Source of the DNA: Choanephora cucurbitarum
Taxonomy: Eukaryota > Mucoromycota > Mucoromycetes > Mucorales > Choanephoraceae
Reading direction: 5' to 3'
Length of the DNA stretch: 64,000 nt
NCBI GenBank assembly: GCA_025331435.1
Contig: JAIWNI010000034.1
Location: 1 to 64,000 of the forward strand
The notes under the pieces were generated by a model that was given only the letters and a program-made list of their open reading frames with translations, was not told the origin of the DNA and made no database searches. Positions within the stretch are counted from its first letter, which is position 1; each line of letters starts with the position of its first letter. A program made the translations under genes and the position numbers. This document shows positions 31,195-43,300 of this stretch, piece by piece.

Positions 31195-32985
31195 CAGCAT
31201 AGAAGGTTAGTGGAAGAATTCAACAGCTTTTTATCTTTGTAAATATTACAATTCTTTCTTCTCTATTGACAGGCTTAAGCGTCCGTATTGACCGAAGCTC
31301 TCTATAGATCCGGTTATTGTTACTATTCTAGTCTATCATTTTGAGTTTTGAAGAGTCGACTGATTTTAGGCAGTTCCACATATTAACCAATTTTTTTCTG
31401 CAAAGAAAAGTTTGTTAAATCAACAAACCTCGAGAAAAGAAATTGGCTTGATGAAGTGCAAAACTGGTATAGAATTAAGATCCTAACTATACATGCATTG
31501 TACTGCACAAGAAGAAAATCAAGAGCAGGCGTCTGTTTATAGTCGAACCCATGACTAGTGATTTGTTTACACGTTTATTATACGCTTGGCCCGATTTGAT
31601 TGCTAAATTTTATGTGATGTAAAATAGCAGAAGATAATATCTAAAACAAGAATTAATTATACAATAAAAATCATGCAACAATTAAATCTAATTCATTAAA
31701 AAAAAGTATAAGTTTAAGAATGTAATTCTGGCTGTTTACAATATCTCTTTTAGTACTTACAAGGGCAGGCTTCCTTTTTTGTTATTGTTACATATGAGCA
31801 TGATATGAGAGACAATATATTATCACACAAAAAAGCATGCGGGTCTTAGTTAGTAGGACAGGGACTTGACATAGAGAAGAAGAGCAACAATTGTGTCAGC
31901 ATTGATTGCAATGGACTAAACAACTGAAGAAAGATAAAGCCTGAGGTTCATATTTACTCCAAGACATATAGTTTCTTTCTATAAATCAGAGTCTTTGGAA
32001 ATAAGAAAAAATGCTACTTGTTGATCTTAATCTTTTGTTTGTGGAATGGGGTTTCAGAGTTTTTTTTTAGCATGTCAATGATTTGCAGCCTAAACAAAAA
32101 AAAGTCCAGTTTCGCTTCCAAAAGAAAAAGTATAGATATACTTGGGAGGTATAGTAGTCTGTAGCTGGTTTCAGCCTGCATCTTGAGCAAAGTGAAGGAT
32201 TATCAGCCTGTTTGTATTCTTGTTTGTCCTACTTCAGGTGATGTCGCTTAGAACGAGCCATCCTGAAGTTGAGATAACTAGCTCTTAGGAATAAATCCAA
32301 TATTTTTGTATAAACTCAATGCTTAAAATATCAAGAAGTCATTAAGCGCTGATGTTGATCATTTCTCACTAACATCATAGCAAGTGTACTAACACTCAAA
32401 AGTTAAAAAAAAATTAGTAGCCTTATTTTTTAGCCAACTTATTTTTCCTTTTATTGGACTATATTACCCTCCAAAAATCAATTGGAAAAATTTGCCTTTT
32501 TCAAGAAAAAAAAAAAGAAGAAAAAAACAAACAAATCAGAAAAAGGGGTGTCCAAATGACAGTGAAACGATTTTGTAAACAAAAGGATGATCTACATTGT
32601 CAATACATTTCTATTTTGCTTCTGTCTCGGCCCTTTTTAGAGTCACTTTTAAGCTGCGGGGATTAAAACAACTAATTAACTTCCAAGTAGCAAATAATAT
32701 TCTTTATTTTAGCACTAAACAATGAACAGATCCAGGAGCAACTCAAGCTGTGCTTAAAATTCTGGAAAAAAAAAATAGTAACCAAAATCGAGTTGAGTCT
32801 CGGCCAGAGGACTCGAGTGCTACTCTCTCATTCTTTTTATATCTAATTTGAGCTCCACTTTTATCTTTTTTAGTTGAGGTACAGATGCTTCATGTCCTAC
32901 CTCCTATATTCTTGTCTAACTTGATCAATGAATTTTGTACTCCTCTCTAGATTCCCCTTTTAATTTATTGTACACTTTCTTTTCT

Positions 32986-33102
32986 TCTTTCTCTCTTTTT
33001 CTTTTCTCTTTTCTTTATCCCTCTCTCTTTTCTCTCTCTCTTCTCTTCTCTTCTTTCTCTCTTTTTTTCTCTTCTTTCTCTCTTTTTTTCTCTTTTTTTT
33101 TT
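32986..33102 (+). repeat. 117-nt polypyrimidine tract before the kelch gene
   Basis: C and T only, except for one A, made of tctc, ttct and T-run units. It ends about 115 bases before the ATG at 33217. CT-rich blocks upstream of start codons mark promoters and 5' UTRs of strongly expressed genes in filamentous fungi. It could also form triplex DNA. Confidence 0.7.
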
Positions 33103-33216
33103 AACCCTATACAGTCATTTAAGCTACTTTTCCTTCGTCATCAACTATAAGCCATACACCCACGAGAACCATATACCAACTAATACAACCTATTTCTTGA
33201 AGAAAGAAAAAAGACG

Positions 33217-36200
33217 ATGAAGAGTTTAATACTTTTATTAACGGCAGCATTTGCCTATTTTAGTACAGTTCAGGCATATTTTTATGTGCCTTCCTTTAGC
33301 AACGTACTTCCCTTTAAGGGTGGTATGGCATATGCTAGGAAAAACCAGTCATTGTATCTTTTTGGCGGTGAAAATGCCACCACATCATACACAAACAACC
33401 TTTATAAACTTACCCAAACAGACTCCTCATACAACTGGGAAATTGTACCTCAAATCAACGCACCTAATGGAACGGTATATGGCCAATCTTATATCACTGC
33501 TGATGGCAACAATATGGTTGTCATGGGTGGTATGACCAATGCTACCGCTGGTAAACAGGCCCCTCTTCAAATCCGTAGCTACAACTTTGCCTCTCAAACT
33601 TGGACTGAACCAAGTACCAACACTGGCAATGCTACTGCTTTCCCTCTCAACCGTGAGTTCTTTTCTCTTGCTTACGATAGCAAGAACCAAAAGTCTTATG
33701 TCTTTGGTGGTGCTGTTTCTGGTGCTGGAGTTGTCTTTAACGATCTTCAAGTTTTGGATGCCAACTTCAAAGCAACCACGTTGAAGCCCACTCCTAGTGG
33801 CCGTTATGGTCATACCGCTTCTATTATTAGGTAAAATAATCCCTTTTCTTTTCTAGCATGTTTATTCTATGTATGTGTATCTAATTTTCTTTATTTATTT
33901 TGTGCAACCTAATTTTCTCAAAAAAAAAAAAAAGTTCTGGCGAGATGGTTGTTATTGGTGGTATTATTGCCACTAGCACAGGCAGTGGTTTAGCTAACAT
34001 GGACTCTGTCTGGGTATACAAGATTGATACCAATGAATGGGTTGTCAGAAATGTTACCACTACTGGTGCTCGTTTCCCTTCTACCTGTTCTGATCATTCT
34101 GCTGTTGTTAGTAAGTACATCAAAAAAAAAAAGAAATTTACAAATTTGTACATTTATACTTACTTTCTATACTTTAGCTTCTGATGATAAGATTATTATC
34201 TTTGGTGGTATGTTCTGAATCTCAACAAAGATATAATTATAGTTCTAATATTTGAACGATTTGTTTTAATCTACTTCCTTCTCTTTCTAGGTGATAATGG
34301 AGAAAACCAGCGAAACAGACAGTTTTTGAACACAGTCGCCATTTTAGACACAAAGACTTGGGCTTGGACAATCCCCAGCATTGGTGGTATTCCTCCTTCT
34401 CGCCGCTCATTTGCTGCTGTTGGTCTTTTGGATGATAAGCATCTTACTGTTACCTTTGGTGAGTGCTTGCATCTTGACTTATTAAAGCTTTGTTACTAAC
34501 CTACTCTCCCTTTTTTCTTATTACAACTCCCTAATGCATAAATAGGTGCTGGATCTAATGTTTACTACAACGATATCAATGTTTTTGATCTCTCTGGCAG
34601 TTCATGGGTTCAAAGCTTCGATCAAAGCAGCAGCTCAAGCAACCGAACCATCTCTAAGGGATTGATTGCCGGTGTCACTGTAGCCGGTGTCGTCTTGCTT
34701 ATCATTATTCTCTTCTTGCTCTGGAAGTTCCAATCTTATGTTCGCTGGCTCGTCGTCCGTATTCACAATGATATCTGGAAACCACGTACTGGTGAACCTG
34801 TCTGGGCTGAAACTTCTCGTATCGCTTCCCAAGTTTTCTTCTTGTTCATCTTTGTCATGTTCCTTTACTTTGTCATCCGCCAAGCTGTTGACAGCCCCAA
34901 CATTGTTCAAAGAATTGAAACTGCCTCTGCCGAAGTTGATGTCCCTGACGTTCGTTTCTGTTTCGATGGCTTCCCCAGTGAAAGCAACACCTTTGGCCCT
35001 CCTGGTGTTTCATGTCACACAGACAATGGCTACACCTGTACTTCCTATGTGAAACAACTCAACATGTCTGTCTTCCAACCTACTTTCTCTGACAACTTGG
35101 GTGCTGTCAACTGTTACCTCTTCCGTGCACCTGACGACTTCAGATTGACATCTACATCAGGTGCTAACAATGGTTCTCGTTTGTTGTTTACTATGTTTGG
35201 TGATCAAAGTACAACTTATGGCCGTGTTCACGTCTCTGTGTATCCCAAAAACATGGATCCCAACGCTAAGGTATATGGCTACAATGACGGTATCAGCAAC
35301 TACTTGAAAGAATTCGATGTCTTGACCTGGCAAAACAACGAACGTAACGATCTCGAAGCCACCAATGTTTACACCATTGAGCCTTTCACTTACAGTGCTC
35401 TCAGTTACGATATCGTTGATCATCGCTACTTGCAACCTGTTGGTTGGAACTATGTTGGTTTCTTACCCCTCACTAACAGCACACCTGAAATTTCATCTAC
35501 CTTCCGTCAAGAAGCACCTAACCCTACCTACACCTCCGGTCACGCCGATCTTGGTATCATTGCTGTCTTCCCTAACGATTTTGCTACTTTGGTTGATCGT
35601 GAGGTCAAGATGTACACACTCGTCAATGCACTTGGTTTCGTCGGTGGTATTTTCGGTATGCTCGTAGCTGTTCAAACATGGCTCTTTGGTTTCCGTCCTC
35701 GCTCTCCTTGGGGTGTTGTTCATAGATGGTCTACTGGTAGTCGTAAGCAATCCTTGCTCAGAGGTCTTCAACAGAAGTTCAAGACATCAGACAGTGGTAT
35801 TCCTTTAGTTCATCCTGTTCATCATCGTTTCAGTGTCAATGAATTCCAAAACTTGGGTCAAGAAACTGAAGCTCAACGTGTCTCTCGTGTTGAAGAACGT
35901 ATGCAAGTTTTGGAATTGTTGTTCAAGGCCTACTATGTAGACGACGAAGTCTTCCGTTCCCTTGACAATGCCGCTGCTATCGACAAGAACGGCCCTAACA
36001 ATGCTAGTCAGCCACAATTTGGTGGCGTTACTACACCTAGCACACCTGGTACACCTGGCACAACCAATGCTAATCCTTTCTTTCCTTCAAGTGAAAAGTT
36101 AAGCCCACACTACCAAAAGGAAGACCAAAATGGCTTCTCTCATATGTTTAATGAACGACAAAGTCGTCAAGGCAGTATCAGTAGCAGCGATGCCCATTCT

Positions 36201-36251
36201 CAAGTTCAATTGAATGCTGGTGATAATGTCCATTTGCGCGATATGCGATAA
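33217..36251 (+). CDS. Kelch-repeat ectodomain membrane protein with three helices
   Basis: Exons 33217-33830, 33935-34110, 34178-34207, 34291-34458 and 34546-36251 give 897 residues. Residues 1-20 are a signal peptide (ending STVQA). Residues about 28-350 are kelch/galactose-oxidase-type beta-propeller repeats (YLFGGEN, MVVMGGM, SYVFGGAV, IIIFGG, each with GG and later Trp). Three membrane helices follow: about 369-391, 424-441 and 689-711. Between the second and third is a Cys-containing, N-glycosylation-site-rich lumenal domain of about 240 residues (VRFCFDGFP, VSCHTDNGY, VNCYLF). The tail is cytosolic and low in complexity, with a VEERMQVLELLF helix. One exon is only 30 nt and encodes the heart of a kelch blade. 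Galactose-oxidase copper ligands are not evident, so a sensor or adhesion role is more likely than enzyme (inference). Confidence 0.8.
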
Positions 36252-36379
36252 ATAGAGAACAACTAACGTATATATTATTAATAAACCCTTATCCCATTTA
36301 TCTTATTTGTGGTACAAGAATGATACTTCATTCTTTTTCTTATTTTGTTTTACTCTTTTCCTCTTTGAAGAAAAGTATC

Positions 36380-37165
36380 ATGAGTTTAGATAAGCAAGCA
36401 GTAATTAATCGAGAAAAAGAGTTGTCACAGCTTTTTGAGACAAACAAAGACCGTGATTTTTTTATCACTTTCACTTCAAGAAACAGTTGGCCAACCTCAT
36501 CTACGCGAGATCGACAACACTTGCTGATCCTTGATTCCTCATTCAACCCACCAACAAAGGCACACGCCAAACTTATAGAAGCTTCCCTCAACGCTTATTC
36601 TGATGGTTACTTTGATAATATCTTGCTTTTGTTTTCAATCAATAACGCCGACAAAGCACTGACAGGCGCTAGTATACTTGAGCGTGCACAGATGATGGAG
36701 ATTTTGGCACATCAATTCAAACAATACAGTATCGCTGTAGGTTTTACACATCATGGCAAGTTCGTCGATAAAGCAATATCCATTGAAGCATGGCTTTCCA
36801 AACAGACATCCTGTAAAACTGAATTGTATTTCATCTTGGGATATGACACCATTACGCGATTATTGGATCCAAAATACTATGATGGCGTACCAGTTGAAAC
36901 GGCTCTCGGCCCGTTCTTCAACACTTGTCGCTTGGTTTGTGCAGATAGAGGCGGAAATGCAAATGAACAAGATTTGTTCTGGAAAAAAGTTTACCAGAAA
37001 TATAGGTCAGATATCTTTAAACGTATCCAGCTCGACTCGACGACTTGCCAATTATCAAGTACGTTGGCTAGAGAAGCAATCGCTTGCCAAGACGAAAAAG
37101 TCGAAGCAATACTTAGTGGCAACATGACTGAGTTTATTAAGCAATACCAACTCTATTATAGATAA
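36380..37165 (+). CDS. Nicotinamide mononucleotide adenylyltransferase-like (POF1 type)
   Basis: Single exon of 261 residues. I chose the second in-frame ATG (36380), because the first (36320) would add a hydrophobic stretch that reads like untranslated leader. The nucleotidyltransferase fold is clear. The SSFNPPTKAH motif (about residues 53-62) is the (T/H)xGH-type nucleotide-binding site with its NPPTxxH form. ILGYDTITRLLDPKYY is the second substrate-binding block. The C-terminal SSTLAREAI is the ISSTxxR motif that holds the ATP phosphates. It fits the NMN adenylyltransferase-like branch represented by yeast Pof1, which would make NAD+ from NMN and ATP. It lies 128 bases downstream of the kelch gene, and its stop is 33 bases from that of the convergent elongase. 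Confidence 0.85.
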   Translation: MSLDKQAVINREKELSQLFETNKDRDFFITFTSRNSWPTSSTRDRQHLLILDSSFNPPTKAHAKLIEASLNAYSDGYFDNILLLFSINNADKALTGASILERAQMMEILAHQFKQYSIAVGFTHHGKFVDKAISIEAWLSKQTSCKTELYFILGYDTITRLLDPKYYDGVPVETALGPFFNTCRLVCADRGGNANEQDLFWKKVYQKYRSDIFKRIQLDSTTCQLSSTLAREAIACQDEKVEAILSGNMTEFIKQYQLYYR

Positions 37166-37198
37166 TAAATACTCTTTTTTGTAATGCTTACTATGAAC

Positions 37199-38344
37199 CT
37201 AAAGGTTCTTCTTCTTGTCAGCAGCAGCTTGCTTCTTGTTATAAGTGATTCTGTAGAAATTAATAAATAAGAACAAGTAGGATGTAAGAATAGCACAACC
37301 AAAAGCGGCAGCACTTTCAGTGCCAGCGCATGTTCCAAAATTAGGTAAAGATGAGGTGTATGTGAAAGCAAAATAGGAATAGGTGACAGTGTAGATAACG
37401 ACGAGATCAATTACAAACTGGATAATCTGCATAGTGGTGAGGTAGCGCTTCCACCAAATTTTAGCACCAGTTGATGTGCGGAAGTAATAGTAATACATGA
37501 AGATATGGACTGTCAAGTTCAGGATAATAGGCACCCAAGACTATTCCCCCAACATAATAAGTCAACTTGGATTGAATTTCAAAATAAGTCGAATTTATAA
37601 CTTACCACGGTTGTTTTACCTACTAACTGAGTAAAACATAATGCCATTGTCATACTGTGATGGAAATAGTGCAAAAACTCTACAGAAAATAAAAAAAAAA
37701 AGAAACGGATACCACCCTTATTTAGTTTGCTTGTAAAGCTAAGCAGAGCTTAAGCACACAATTCTTACCAAGCTTCTTCTTCTTGATGACCAAGAATCCA
37801 GTATCAAACAACTCCCACCATTTAACCAAATAATTCAAATAATAGATCAATTCTAGTTGAGGAGTCCACGCTTCTTCTGAGCAGATGGTATAGTAGAGAC
37901 CATGTTTGTATAGTTGAGGAAACAATTGCTCAAAGAGCAATGCCCATAAGGCGCCAGATACAAGTGTTAACAAAACATTATGAACTTGAAATACAAACTT
38001 GCAAGGAAGAGGCTTGTAGTTGGTCATCAAATAACGACCACCAAAGATAACAACTAGATAAGTGATGCATCCCAGTAAAACTAAGACGAAGACAAGAAAG
38101 AATCAGCAATCATACTCTCTCCTTATCTTGTTATGTTTTTCTTTTTGGCTCTATAAGAAAAGGAGTGCTTCGTCTTTTGTATTTACTTACCTTCTGGCAA
38201 AGTCGAAAGTGGAGTTTGGCCTTGAACAAAAGTGAACTTCGTGGCAGGTTCACCAACAACAGCAGTGTATACTTGGTTGAAGTAGTCAAAAAGATATACA
38301 CCGAAAGGCCTCTCAGCGCTTACGCTGGACAAGAGACTGGACAT
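37199..38344 (-). CDS. ELO-family very-long-chain fatty acid elongase
   Basis: Exons 38191-38344, 37769-38080, 37606-37679 and 37199-37540 join to 293 residues. The active-site histidine box is present (FLHYFHHSMTM, HxxHH at residues 159-163), as are the upstream KWWELFDTGFLVIKKK block and SWVPIILNLTVHIFMYYYYF. There are about seven membrane helices. The end DKKKNL fits a KKxx-type ER-retrieval signal (KKNL). The enzyme catalyses the condensation step that adds malonyl-CoA to fatty acyl-CoA in the ER. The histidine box lies wholly in the 74-nt third exon. Chain-length preference cannot be told from the sequence. Confidence 0.93.
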
Positions 38345-38566
38345 TTCTCGGTAAGAAGAAAAGAAAAAGGAAGGTTTTATTTCTTATTTGTTCTTCAGGG
38401 CTCAATTTATCTTTTACGGTGGTCCTGGCAGAGTTTTTGTGTAACACATTACTGACAACCTCTCAACAATGGGATTCAATTTAGATTGTCCAGCAAATTT
38501 AATATAATGCCAAGAATTTGTTTATTATTATCATTTTTGTATTTTCAAAGAAGATGAATGGTAGAA

Positions 38567-39133
38567 TTAATCAATATCAACTAATCTCGATTGGCGGTTG
38601 GCAACCTTTGGTATAATAACTTTCAAAACACCATTCTCATAAGATGCCTTGACTTGTTCAATGTCAATTTGATCAGGGAATGTAAAGGACCTTGAGAAAG
38701 AGCCCCCAATGCGCTCATTGATCCACCATTTGGGATTTGCAGCAGCCTGTGTATCTTTCTCTTCGGGCTCCCGAATGACCTGTTGTTCCTGCGAGCCATT
38801 TGTCTCTTGCTTCTTCTCGGACTCTGCCTTCTGATCAGTCTGTTTTTGTTTGGAGCCTGTCAAAACCAGTGTACGACCATCATTTACTTCAATCTTGATG
38901 TCCTTTTTTTCATAACCGGGAATCTCAGCGTACAGTTCATAAGCATCAGGCTTTTCAACAACATCTGTAGCAGGACTGTAGACAAAGCTATCACTCTGTC
39001 TAGTTAATTTACCAAAGTTGCTAGCAAAACCTTCGTTTAGGAGAGGGCTACTAAAGAATGGTTGGTCAAAGACGGCCATTGCGTTTTGAATATCACGCAA
39101 AGCATCAGAGAATAAGCGATGAGAAACTGCCAT
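38567..39133 (-). CDS. Small heat-shock protein, Hsp20 family
   Basis: Single exon of 188 residues. The ATG at 39131-39133 starts MAVSHRLFSDALRDIQNAM; an earlier in-frame ATG (39223) would add a leader overlapping the promoter. The alpha-crystallin domain runs from about residue 48 (SPATDVVEKPDAYELYAEIP) to the typical ASYENGVLKVIIPK near the end, with the family A-x-x-x-n-GVL signature. A Lys/Glu/Gln-rich loop of about 45 residues is inserted in the middle of the domain, as in many fungal Hsp20s. It is an ATP-independent chaperone that binds unfolding proteins. A heat-shock element and TATA box lie upstream. Confidence 0.93.
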   Translation of the reverse strand: MAVSHRLFSDALRDIQNAMAVFDQPFFSSPLLNEGFASNFGKLTRQSDSFVYSPATDVVEKPDAYELYAEIPGYEKKDIKIEVNDGRTLVLTGSKQKQTDQKAESEKKQETNGSQEQQVIREPEEKDTQAAANPKWWINERIGGSFSRSFTFPDQIDIEQVKASYENGVLKVIIPKVANRQSRLVDID

Positions 39134-39259
39134 AATTGAAAGCTTGAAGTTACTTTTGGATATGAGGAATTGAACGATGAATTGGGGCCAAAAGAAGAGT
39201 GACCAATTTATATGATTTTGCAAGTGAAAGATCCAGAAAGATCTTTACTCCTTTTTTGG

Positions 39260-39301
39260 TATATAGCATTGTCATGAGACTTTGAAAATTCTAGTAATTT
39301 C
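39260..39301 (-). promoter_or_regulatory. Heat-shock element and TATA box of the Hsp20 gene
   Basis: Read on the plus strand, GAA (39284-39286), TTC (39289-39291) and TTC (39299-39301) have the 5- and 10-base spacing of a gapped heat-shock element. The core gaaaattc is a perfect inverted pair. tatata at 39260-39265 lies between it and the ATG, about 127 bases from the start codon. The order HSE-TATA-ATG on the minus strand fits Hsf1 control. Confidence 0.6.
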
Positions 39302-40323
39302 TGACTTGACACGACATTTGAGTCATCTGACAGTCAATTTCAAATAAACATTAGACAAACAAGTTGTTGAATTTAATTCGTTAATAGAAAAAAGCTTCAA
39401 GGCCTTTAGACTAGCACTTGAGAAGAGGCAGGAACTACATGAATTTGCTTATGTTATATAACTTTAACAATGAATGGGCTTAAGTAGCATCAAAGTCAAT
39501 CTTGCTTTAATTCTAAATTCTTTTTCTACTTGCTAGGGCATGCTAACTTTTTTTAATGTGCATTTCTTTTTATCAACAATTTTATGCTAGAAAATCATTA
39601 GACAAATAGACTGATTCCACGAAAACGAAACCTGTGGTTTCCTTTTTTACAATCACTTGGAGTTTGTTTCTTAGTTTAATGAAGTGGGCCAATTTTGGCT
39701 TTTCTATTTTACGTATCCAATGTAATCAAAATACATAAGTTTCAGTTAATACTGCTAGAATTACCTGCATACTTTTTAGTTAGTTATCAATTCTCAGAGT
39801 GTTAATAAAAATGGCTGGTATAGATATGTCTATCCGATAGCAAGTAACTTTTCTTCAGTTTGGTTGACCTTTTATTGTTATAAATTGTTGCATGAACATA
39901 ACATTGATGTTAAATTAATAGAAATATATATCAGAATTGAGAGTGTGAAGATGGATTATTTATATTGCATTTTGGTTGGTGCATATGTACATTATTATCT
40001 AGCATTGTAATTGAAACTTTCTTTGAGTTTGAGCATGGTCATCATAAAGGTAAATAGAGTGATTCAAATTTTTAGTTAGAGTCAATTGTGAGAGAAGTCT
40101 TTTTAGTAAAATGTATTGTCCTCAAGAAAAAAGCTGCTTGTCATTTTGTGTGCAAACCTGTTTATTTATTATTAAAGAAAAAACTCGCTTGTTTGATTTG
40201 TTGGTCTAACAATTGGCTTGGCCATACAGAATACACAGTTTTAGGATGTAATCTAATTTTATTATTCGCAGTTTCTTTAGGGAGAAAAAAAATTCTATCA
40301 AAACAATGGCAGTGGATGATATA
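39302..40323. other. Intergenic, no gene seen
   Basis: AT-rich stretch between the Hsp20 promoter and the 3' end of the Tom1 gene. The frame 40088-40393 overlaps the Tom1 coding end and shows no motif. Confidence 0.5.
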
Positions 40324-43300
40324 TTACACAAAAGCAAAGCCAGTCGAGCATTCATTGATAGCTTTAAACAAGTTAGTTCGCAAGTTTTCATAGGAATCGT
40401 ATTGTGGTAGATCCACTTGGTTGAAGCATGTGTGTGCAGAAGGGAGACGGTCTTGTCCACCAAAGTCTTTATGGATCTGGAACTTTTGGACACCACCTGA
40501 GCCCTGAAGTTGGCTAAAACCTTCTAAAGGTACTTTGGAAGTACCTGTTGCAAACTGTAATAACTTGGCACGTTCTTCTTGATCAAAGCTTCTTACTGCT
40601 CTCCAGAACCACTGTACAGGTGGAGAAGTAGAAGAATAACCCATGTATTCTGTGTTATTCTTCCAATCGTCAATGTCAATATCAGGCAAACCAGAGATTA
40701 ACAGTTCAAGCTCTTGCTCGTTGAAGATCTGAATCAAAGACGCAGGGATAACATCATGGAAGCCTTGAACGAAGGCATTAATTTGGTCTTTAATGGCAGT
40801 CGTCAGCTTTTGTTCTGTAACAAGTGTCACATACTCATGCTTATTAGCCTCAGTTACTGGGATATTTCTGCCATTAGGCTTCAAGTCAACAGTTTCTTTT
40901 GTACCAAAGAAGTCAGTCTCAATGCTGAATGTCAGGTCAATAATGTCTGTGATGTCGTTTTCAAGCATCCACACAAGACTCTTGTAATATTCAGGATCCA
41001 GAGCTTCTACATCTCGATAATCAACAGTGCGACCCAGAATATGCTTGTAAAATGATCTGGTAAAGTAAGCGTCTAACAAACGACCATCATATATAGCCTT
41101 GCCAATAACACGACCAACGAACTTGAAAAAGCTCAAGTGGTCAGGGTTAACAGCAGAATCACGATTGGGTTGATAGGTCAATTTGTCTGCAGCGGATGTA
41201 ATAAAGAGCGCATAGTTTGGATCAAACATTTGTCTGGCTAACACAGAGAACCATTCACGGGTAACACCTCCAGCATCAACACCTTCTTCGTCATAGAACT
41301 TCACAGCGAGCTTACCGTTCTTGATTTCATCACCTGTACGGCCTTGTAATTGATGATATGAGTCTTCAAATACATATTGGCGACGTACATTGAGCTGCAG
41401 CATAGGGTAATTTTCTCGAGGTGTTGTTCGCTTATGTAATTGCTGAACAAAGTAGTTGCGCTTATTATCAAATTCAAGCATCTTTGGATTGCGAACCAAT
41501 AAAGCGAACGAGCCACTCATCAAAGTTGGGTTGTTGCGCACCATTATATTCAGTACTTTCTTATGCTTTTCAGTGAAAGCAAAGAAAAATGATTCAGGTG
41601 ATGCAGTAGACAAAGAAAGCTGCTGTTCAATGGCAGGTGTAGTTACCTTCTCGCTTAAGCTGTTTTGACCCTTTTCTGCAGCACATTTAGAAACCACCAT
41701 GAATGATTCAATCAAAGGCAACAAGACAGTAGCTACGTTGATCAGCTCTTCCTTTTCACGAATAACAGACAGGCATTTGCCGAGGGTTTGCCATAAGGGT
41801 AAGAAGTTGAGATTTTCGTATATTTGAAGAACTCTCTTTTCGTTCTTCAATTGCTCAAGATCAGCGGACTTGTTTTCAGTAGAATTATTGTTAGTTGAAT
41901 GAGAAGGCTTGCGAGAGAACATATAGTCTAAGGTCTTCAATACGCGCAGAAGTTTAGCTTGGTGAGAGGTAGCTGCAGAAAAAGGGGCAAGTATTGTACT
42001 GCTGATTTCTGTACCAGGCATAGTATGGTCTAGCACATCTAACAGATTTTCAAGATCTTTTCCTATTTGGATACTGGATTGTCTAGCGTCTTCCATCAAT
42101 TCGTTAACAATAGTTTGTTGCGCTCCATCTAAAGCTGACAAATGCGAGATAGCATTCAAGGTATATTGGAATGTTTTGCTTGAGCATTCACCATTCGTAA
42201 GAACATGTACAATCAACTTGAGATAGTAATCAGGAATAGTTGGGGGTTTGGGCATAGGTCTTTCGGAGAGAGCTGGATCCTTTTGCTTGTTTTCAACTTT
42301 TTCTTGATATTTCTTCACAAGAACAGGGAATGGACGGCACATTGTAGAAAGAAGATCCATCAATTGTTCCATCAAAGTAGAATTCTCAATGAATACAGGG
42401 CGATCAAGCAAACTCATCAAAATTAAGATGGGATATTTGTTCCAACTATTGGGGACTTTTTCCTTGCTCTTACCCTTTTTGCTACCTAAAGATCGTTTCA
42501 GACCCATCAGGGATTCACTTTCCGTCAAAAAGTAAGCCATAGATTGTTCGTTGCAGGATACAATGTAGGTCAAAGCCTCTAAACAACGTTGAGCAATGAA
42601 GTTGGGTACATTCTCTGTCACTACATTGGTAGAGTTAGGTCCCTTGTTTGCGGATGTTGAGGTTGTTTTGGACTGAGAATGCTTTGTTGCACCCTTTCCA
42701 GAGATCAAGAGCGAGAAACTGTTATCCACAGAGACAAGGTCATTGTTACCGTCATAAAGCACACATACGAGATAGGACAATAGATCGCTACGGGTCTTAC
42801 TATTTTCACACAAGTTGAGAAGCAAGCGATTCAACAATGACTTTGAAATTGTTTGAGGGACAAATAACAAACGAACCAGAGTGCTCAGTTGCGATCTTTC
42901 AACCAGCTGAGCTGCACCATCGGTACGACGAGCCTTGGCCTTCTTCTTAGCTGCTGAGCCTGAAGCTTGATTTTCATCTTCTTCAGGAACAGATCTTCTT
43001 CTACGAGGTCTAATAGGTTCTATATCGAAAAGAAAAATACCATTAGTTATCATAGCTGTTTCAATGATGGCCAAAAAGAAGAAAATAATTACCAAAAGGT
43101 CTGGGTGTTGTAGTAGCAGACGTGTTTGAAGTAGCTTGTCTGTTTTGTCTTTCACGTCTTTCACGTTCGATAGCTTCTTGTTGCAATACTTCTTCACGGA
43201 TCTCAGGAGGCAAAGCATCCAAAAATTCGGGACTAATAGAGTCATCTTCAGCTGGTTGAGCAGGTGTAGGTCTATTACGTAGATGTTGGTTGACAACTTC

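Larger units (their letters stand above)
30094..33216. other. Long gene-poor region
   Basis: About 3 kb of AT-rich DNA. The only candidates are a tiny spliced frame at 30949-31194 (separate entry) and a long pyrimidine tract next to the kelch gene. No tRNA, LTR or larger gene was recognised. Confidence 0.5.

Noticed and set aside
31529..31560. T-loop-like string (tcgaaccc) suggesting a minus-strand tRNA
   Set aside because: No T-stem, anticodon arm or acceptor stem can be built around it.
40088..40393. Plus-strand frame of 101 codons
   Set aside because: It overlaps the HECT catalytic end of TOM1 in antisense and has no motif.
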